This document shows, piece by piece, positions 59,686-64,000 of a DNA stretch of 64,000 bases (its first letter is position 1; each line of letters opens with the position of its first letter). The DNA is taken from NCBI GenBank assembly GCA_023078555.1, contig CM041202.1:2166022-2230021 (forward strand), in the 5' to 3' direction. The translations under genes and the position numbers were made by a program. Below the pieces are notes generated by a model. The model saw only the letters and a list, made by a program, of their open reading frames with translations. It did no database searches and was not told where the DNA came from. Origin of the DNA: Ulva prolifera. Lineage: Eukaryota > Chlorophyta > Ulvophyceae > Ulvales > Ulvaceae.

Positions 59686-61212
59686 GTGCGAAATTTTTTT
59701 CCAGGTGCTTGACGAATGTTCTGCTCTGCAGCTGCATAAGGTTTGTAGCTGTGCACAGACGTGGCGGCTGGCACGTTAGACTTCACGTCATTTCGACAGT
59801 AGGGCTGAGATGGAGGCCGAAGTTGACCGCTTGACTGAACTGCTTACAAGAGGAGTTGATGCACCGCGCGTTGATTTTGTGTAAGGGTTAAGCATATGTG
59901 TTTTGCTTTCTTCCGAGTGCTCTTGCATGTGATAGTTTTTCTTCCGTGTATTCGATAAGCGACGAGCGAATGCGCGGCTTAAGCCCCGCGTTTGCGAGGA
60001 GCCTCTCACTCCGCGCACCAAAAAACTTTGGCCCTGACACCCCGGGCAAATTGAAGAGTCAGAGCGGGTACTCCGATGCGAAATTTAGAGTGGCCCTGAC
60101 AGCCCGGGACAAACAGGAATGTTTTGTACACCACTGCGTCCAGAGAACAGCGGCCACAGCAACGAAACTCAACGGCGGCGCCGATGCTGTGCACAGCGTA
60201 CGATGGCAGACGAGACCCAATGCATGGCCAAACAAATTACATGTTGGTGACGCTCGGCCTGGCTTCCCCGTACATGCCAGGTGTCCCCGCGAAAGCTCAG
60301 TCGGGGACAGAAGACGTGCGATCGAAAATCCGCTAGCGAAGCGCTTCGTAAATAGCACTCCGGCCACGATCGCCGTTGCATTGGCTCTTCCCGCAATCCT
60401 GTAATGCAAATTGCACCAACTCCATTAATATTCACCTTTCCTTAGCTTGTTTCCACCGCCGCGCGGTTGAGATCACGCCACAGTGTTCCGCACGCCTTTC
60501 GTGCTCCAGCTCGAGCTCTGCCAGTGTCCAGTCATCCCCTTCGCTCGAGACTGACCTTGAATTCATCAGTTATCAAGCTGCATCGTTTCTTCCGGTATCA
60601 GGTGAGCTGCTTGCAAACATTCCAGTGCGCTAGCTGGCACGGCGCGGGTGCATGGCCCCGAAATCTTGGCGCGCTGCGATCGATCTGACCGCACCCTTCT
60701 CACATCCGCAGCATCGACGCACAATTGCCAAATTTCACCTTGATGCGGCATCTTGAACACGCCCTGATACCAGCGGAAGGTAGTTTTATCCCCGAGGCGA
60801 CCCGCAGGGTCGCGAATCATGATACGCGAGGCGACGCCTGTCTCACTGCGAAGCCAAGATGTGACCTTGCGCGCGTTCATGCGTCATGTGCGAGCGCCAC
60901 GCGCAAGTGCCCGCCGCGTTTGACTGCTGGTGTACAGTCAGCCACAGCCATGTGACTTTCGTGTGGTCAGCTGCCGCCGTTGGCTTCCCATCCAAACGCC
61001 GTGCTATAGCATGCTAGGGCGCGCGGATCGCCAGTGCTACAGACGGCCTGGCCATGGGTTCATCTGGGGGTGAGTGTGTATTCTGCATGCATGGCGACAG
61101 GCTTGCACTGTTCTCATACACGCGATGCGTTGTGCGTTTGCGTGTGTATATGTATGAACTCGTCGGTATAGTTATAACTACATGTAGCTGCATTCGGACG
61201 CACCGCGGCGTA

Positions 61213-61313
61213 GCCGCATGGTTGTAGTGTGGTCGTGTATGTATGTGTTGGTGTTGATTCGGATAAGATTCGGTTTTGGTATTTGTCTTCTCCCCTTCAC
61301 TCTTGTGTAGCTC
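61213..61313 (+). mobile_element. LINE 3' tail with 12-bp target duplication
   Basis: A diverged 3' tail ending TTCACTCTTGTGTAG. CACCGCGGCGTA flanks it at 61201-61212 and 61314-61325. Confidence 0.85.
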
Positions 61314-61721
61314 CACCGCGGCGTACCCGCGCGTCCACACCGGCGGCTGTGGTTCCCCTGCACGGGTCCGGATCGCAATGCCCCGTTGAACGTCGCGAAT
61401 CGACTCGCGATGGCCGTGCAATGCATTCCTTTGCCGGCCGGGCCTCAGAGCCCGCTGTCCCTGCCGACGTGTCGCCTCGCACCTATGGCCACCGCTTGTT
61501 TGCTGCATCAGCATGTGTGAATACCGACTGTGAATACCGACTGGAAGCTCGAACACTGCGAGAGGCGGCTGTGCTGGACACCGCTTGTACCTTGGCTAGC
61601 AGTCACGACGTCTTGCCCCTCACAGCCCTAATACTGCAGCTTTTGTGCAGCTGGCTCGTTTTGTGTATCATATGAGGCGCTGCAAGATCACCGACCCGCT
61701 GTGACCGACTCCAGCTGTTGT

Positions 61722-61899
61722 TGGGTTGCGGTATGATGCGGGCCTGGAGGACGCGATCCTGCCGGACTGAGTTGTGAGTGCGGTTGTAGTGTTCGTGTGT
61801 GTGTGAGTGTATGTTGCTGTTGATTCGGATGAGATTCGGTTTCAGTGTTTGTTTTCTCCCGTTCACTCTTTTGTAACACAGATCTCTTTTGTAACTATT
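61722..61899 (+). mobile_element. LINE 3' tail with 14-bp target duplication
   Basis: Begins near the last 13 codons (RYDAGLEDAILPD) and carries the stop and the whole 3' UTR, ending with TCTTTTGTAAC twice. ACTCCAGCTGTTGT at 61708-61721 and ACTCCAGCTGCTGT at 61900-61913 flank it, with one change between them. Confidence 0.85.
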
Positions 61900-62405
61900 A
61901 CTCCAGCTGCTGTGGCGTGCGTTGCGTCTACAGCAGCAGTGACGCGACGCTCGGCCTGCCTTCGCAATGTAACTCTGAAGCAATTGTCATCAATAGCTAA
62001 TGTGAGTTCTTCAGTACCCTGCTACCGCGACGAAATGCGTCGCTGCAGGCTGTCAGCAGCAACTCCTCCGCAGACCTCGGACATCAGCAGGGCTGACCAC
62101 GCCTCCAAATTTAAGCACGACACAGTCGATAAGTAAGTCTGTTGCGTGGTTTGGCGTGCTGTCGCAACAGCGCAGCACTGCAGTACGATATCGATGTCCC
62201 GGCGTACCGGCCAATGTGCAGATCTGACGCCAACAGTTGCATAAGCTGATCAAACAAGATGTGCAGTTGCATATGCAGGATGCGAATTGTTGTTATTTTT
62301 ACCCCATCAGCTGAGCACATGCGCCCCGCTGTAAAGCATATGTAGAACAGGTGCACGATATCTAAATTAACGAACGACAGCTCACACTCCGACTGCAGGT
62401 GTTGC

Positions 62406-62513
62406 TGCGAGGTGAGCACCTCGCATGGCAAGAGCGGTTTGAGGCATCAGAGCCACACGTGAGAGTAATGACTGCCTCAAACCGCTCTTGCCATGCGAGG
62501 TGCTCACCTCGCA
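62406..62513. repeat. Perfect 41-bp inverted repeat, 26-base loop
   Basis: The arms 62406-62446 and 62473-62513 are exactly complementary (core GGCAAGAGCGGTTTGAGGCA and its complement). Each arm also contains a nested near-palindrome, GCGAGGTGAGCACCTCGC. Arm and loop size are in the range of algal microRNA precursors; transcription is unknown. Confidence 0.92.
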
Positions 62514-63563
62514 GGGCACCTGTGCGTGCCACCGCAGCTGGTCTCTTGAGCCATGCCTGCTACAGCAACACATGCCTGGCACCTGCACATGCCTGCTGAA
62601 GCATCTGGCATAAAACCTATGACCCACCAGATTCCTTGTTCGCCACCGTTGATGGATGGAGACCAAGCAATGCACGATGATGGGAGACCCAGCAGTACAG
62701 TTGCCAGTCGTGGTGCATGTCCTTGACAGTTCGGCTCCTACTTCGCTGAATCCTCTGCAGCAGCAGCGTCATCTTGCCCTTCGAAGGAATTCCACCTCTT
62801 CTCCCTTTGCACCTGGTCTCTTGGCCAATTGCGAAGCCTATTTGACATCAACTGCGACAGTTCCATGCCCTCCGTGACGTCGTGCCCAAACTAAGTAGTA
62901 CGGTAGCTGGATGCTTCAGATTCAGTGTGAGATTTCAATTCGACAGGATCCCATGATACTCAGAATCGTGAGGACGACCTCCTGAGTCCGCTGCATATGG
63001 AATAACTCCAACCCAACACGTGGGATTGATCAATTGTAGCACACACAGCTGCTCTGTGGCTGTGGGGGTGCCATTGGAGGGGGGCCATATGCATGTGTGG
63101 GCAGAGATGTTGCGGGTTGTTTGCGTCAGAGGAGGTGCTGCATGCTGCCTGCTGTGGCGTAGGTGCGTTGCGCTGGGTCGGTGGGCGTGTTAATGCGCTG
63201 CCCGCCTCGCCGTCTGTCCTAGGTCAGGCTGGTCAGGCAGCCGCTCTCGACCCTCCACCCGGTCCTCAACACTACAGCTCTCTAGCGCCCCCACAACCAC
63301 AATGTGCACCACACAACCAATTTGTGCACTCACGACTCGTTGCGCAAGAATGCCCACCGCCACACTGCTGCCGACGGGCCTCCTGCGGCTCATGCAGCGG
63401 TGCACGAACCGCAGACGATGGCTGCAGACACCTGCCGACCTTGCACCAAACTGCTCCACCAGCCCGTGTGTGTGCAGGTAGAAGCTTGAGGACCGCGAGA
63501 ACAGAGCGCCGAAGCGCCCTCAGCTGCTGGTGACTCTGCCCTACTGCCGCCACAGGAGTAGTC

Positions 63564-64000
63564 ATGGCCAAGTGGGCTGCCCCTGTTGCCCTCGTGCTGG
63601 CGTCGCTCCTCCGAGCCGAAGCCCAGATCGGTGAGTCCCACCTGACCGCCTACATCACATGAGACTTGCTCATGTCTTTATGGTTGTTTCTGATTTGTGA
63701 AGCAACAAGCGCACCTCCTCGTCCGCGTCCTTCTGAATGACCCCCGGGCTCGCTGGTACAGCCCTTTGCCACTTCCCGAGATACACGTGGCGCTAGAAAC
63801 AGGTATGTTGCAGCATGTTGCACCCGATTGTTGCTTGCGGCGCCGCCCTGCCTCGTGGCGTCCGTTTCCCAGACCGCAGCATGTATGCCGAAGCATGGAA
63901 GGACCCCCCCGGCGCCATCTCACGCTGACCGCAACTCCGCATGCAGTTGGGACCAATTTCGCTTCCTGCACGCTCACCGGCCGAGCCTCCGGCATTGGAG
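63564..64000 (+). CDS. Paralogue 3 of the secreted Ala/Cys-rich family, 5' end only
   Basis: Exon 1 (63564-63630) encodes a signal peptide, MAKWAAPVALVLASLLRAEA, and ends one base into a codon before GTGAGT. Its length, 67 bp, and phase equal those of paralogue 1. Exon 2 starts at 63947 after GCATGCAG and runs to the window edge: VGTNFASCTLTGRASGIG. That aligns with DSIARCSISGNSGG of paralogue 1 and DSVAKCKIDLSSSG of paralogue 2, with the same intron phase. The rest lies outside the window, so domain content is inferred from the leader, phase and first Cys motif. An unrelated secreted protein remains possible. Confidence 0.6.

Larger units (their letters stand above)
59270..63563. other. No gene recognised; LINE tails and hairpins
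   Basis: Outside the listed LINE tails and hairpins I find no exon chain. TGGCCCTGACANCCCGGG is repeated at about 60029 and 60090. The last kilobase holds the paralogue 3 promoter and 5' UTR. Confidence 0.35.

Noticed and set aside
63704-63735. Alternative exon 2 for paralogue 3 starting CAACAAGCGCACCTCC
   Set aside because: In the needed phase it meets a stop after 12 codons; the acceptor at 63947 gives a frame matching the paralogues.
1-64000. tRNA, rRNA, telomere repeats and CRISPR arrays
   Set aside because: Looked for typical T-loop boxes, rRNA core words and TTTAGGG-type arrays; none convincing.

Overview
The window looks like nuclear DNA of a green alga (chlorophyte). The coding parts are GC-rich exons of 20-930 bp broken by 50-700 bp introns. 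Most 5' splice sites read GTGCG or GTGAG, as in chlorophytes. The best-recognised gene is a bacterial-type phosphoenolpyruvate carboxylase, an isoform of the green lineage. All gene models were assembled by eye by matching splice phases, so exon edges carry some error; no database search was possible. I do not name a species.

Layout. 1-4.1 kb: no gene, but a 30-base G run and a paired palindromic repeat. 4.1-6.6 kb (+): a partial gene for a beta-helix (pectin-lyase-fold-like) protein. 7.2 kb (-): one weak candidate exon. 8.79-17.13 kb (+): a complete 17-exon bacterial-type PEPC gene encoding 1083 residues and ending in RNTG. 17.1-31.1 kb: no gene I can support; it holds a long perfect hairpin, LINE tails inserted in a palindromic repeat, and a 33-base C run. 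31.15-34.28 kb (+): paralogue 1 of a secreted Ala/Cys-rich family with a polyproline hinge and a knottin-like end. 39.87-40.41 kb: an unknown ORF. 40.92-45.11 kb (+): paralogue 2. 45.9-46.4 kb: a GT-rich block between 16-bp direct repeats. 47.5-48.7 kb: a decayed hAT transposon with a perfect 8-bp target duplication. 50.5-51 kb: a diverged LINE fragment. 53.1-57.1 kb: two adjacent elements with terminal inverted repeats of about 0.3 kb. 58-62 kb: several LINE 3' tails, three with clear target duplications. 62.4 kb: a perfect 41-bp hairpin. 63.56 kb to the edge (+): the first two exons of paralogue 3.

How the genes relate. The PEPC gene belongs to central anaplerotic metabolism and has no evident functional link with its neighbours. 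The three dispersed paralogues, all on the + strand, share leader-exon layout, intron phases, a C-x-I/L core and (in the two complete ones) eight ordered Cys in a C-terminal mini-domain. They look like wall or extracellular-matrix glycoproteins. This family is the most likely undescribed system here. Its two complete members differ by four introns, and the 5' leader of paralogue 2 is part of an inverted duplication.
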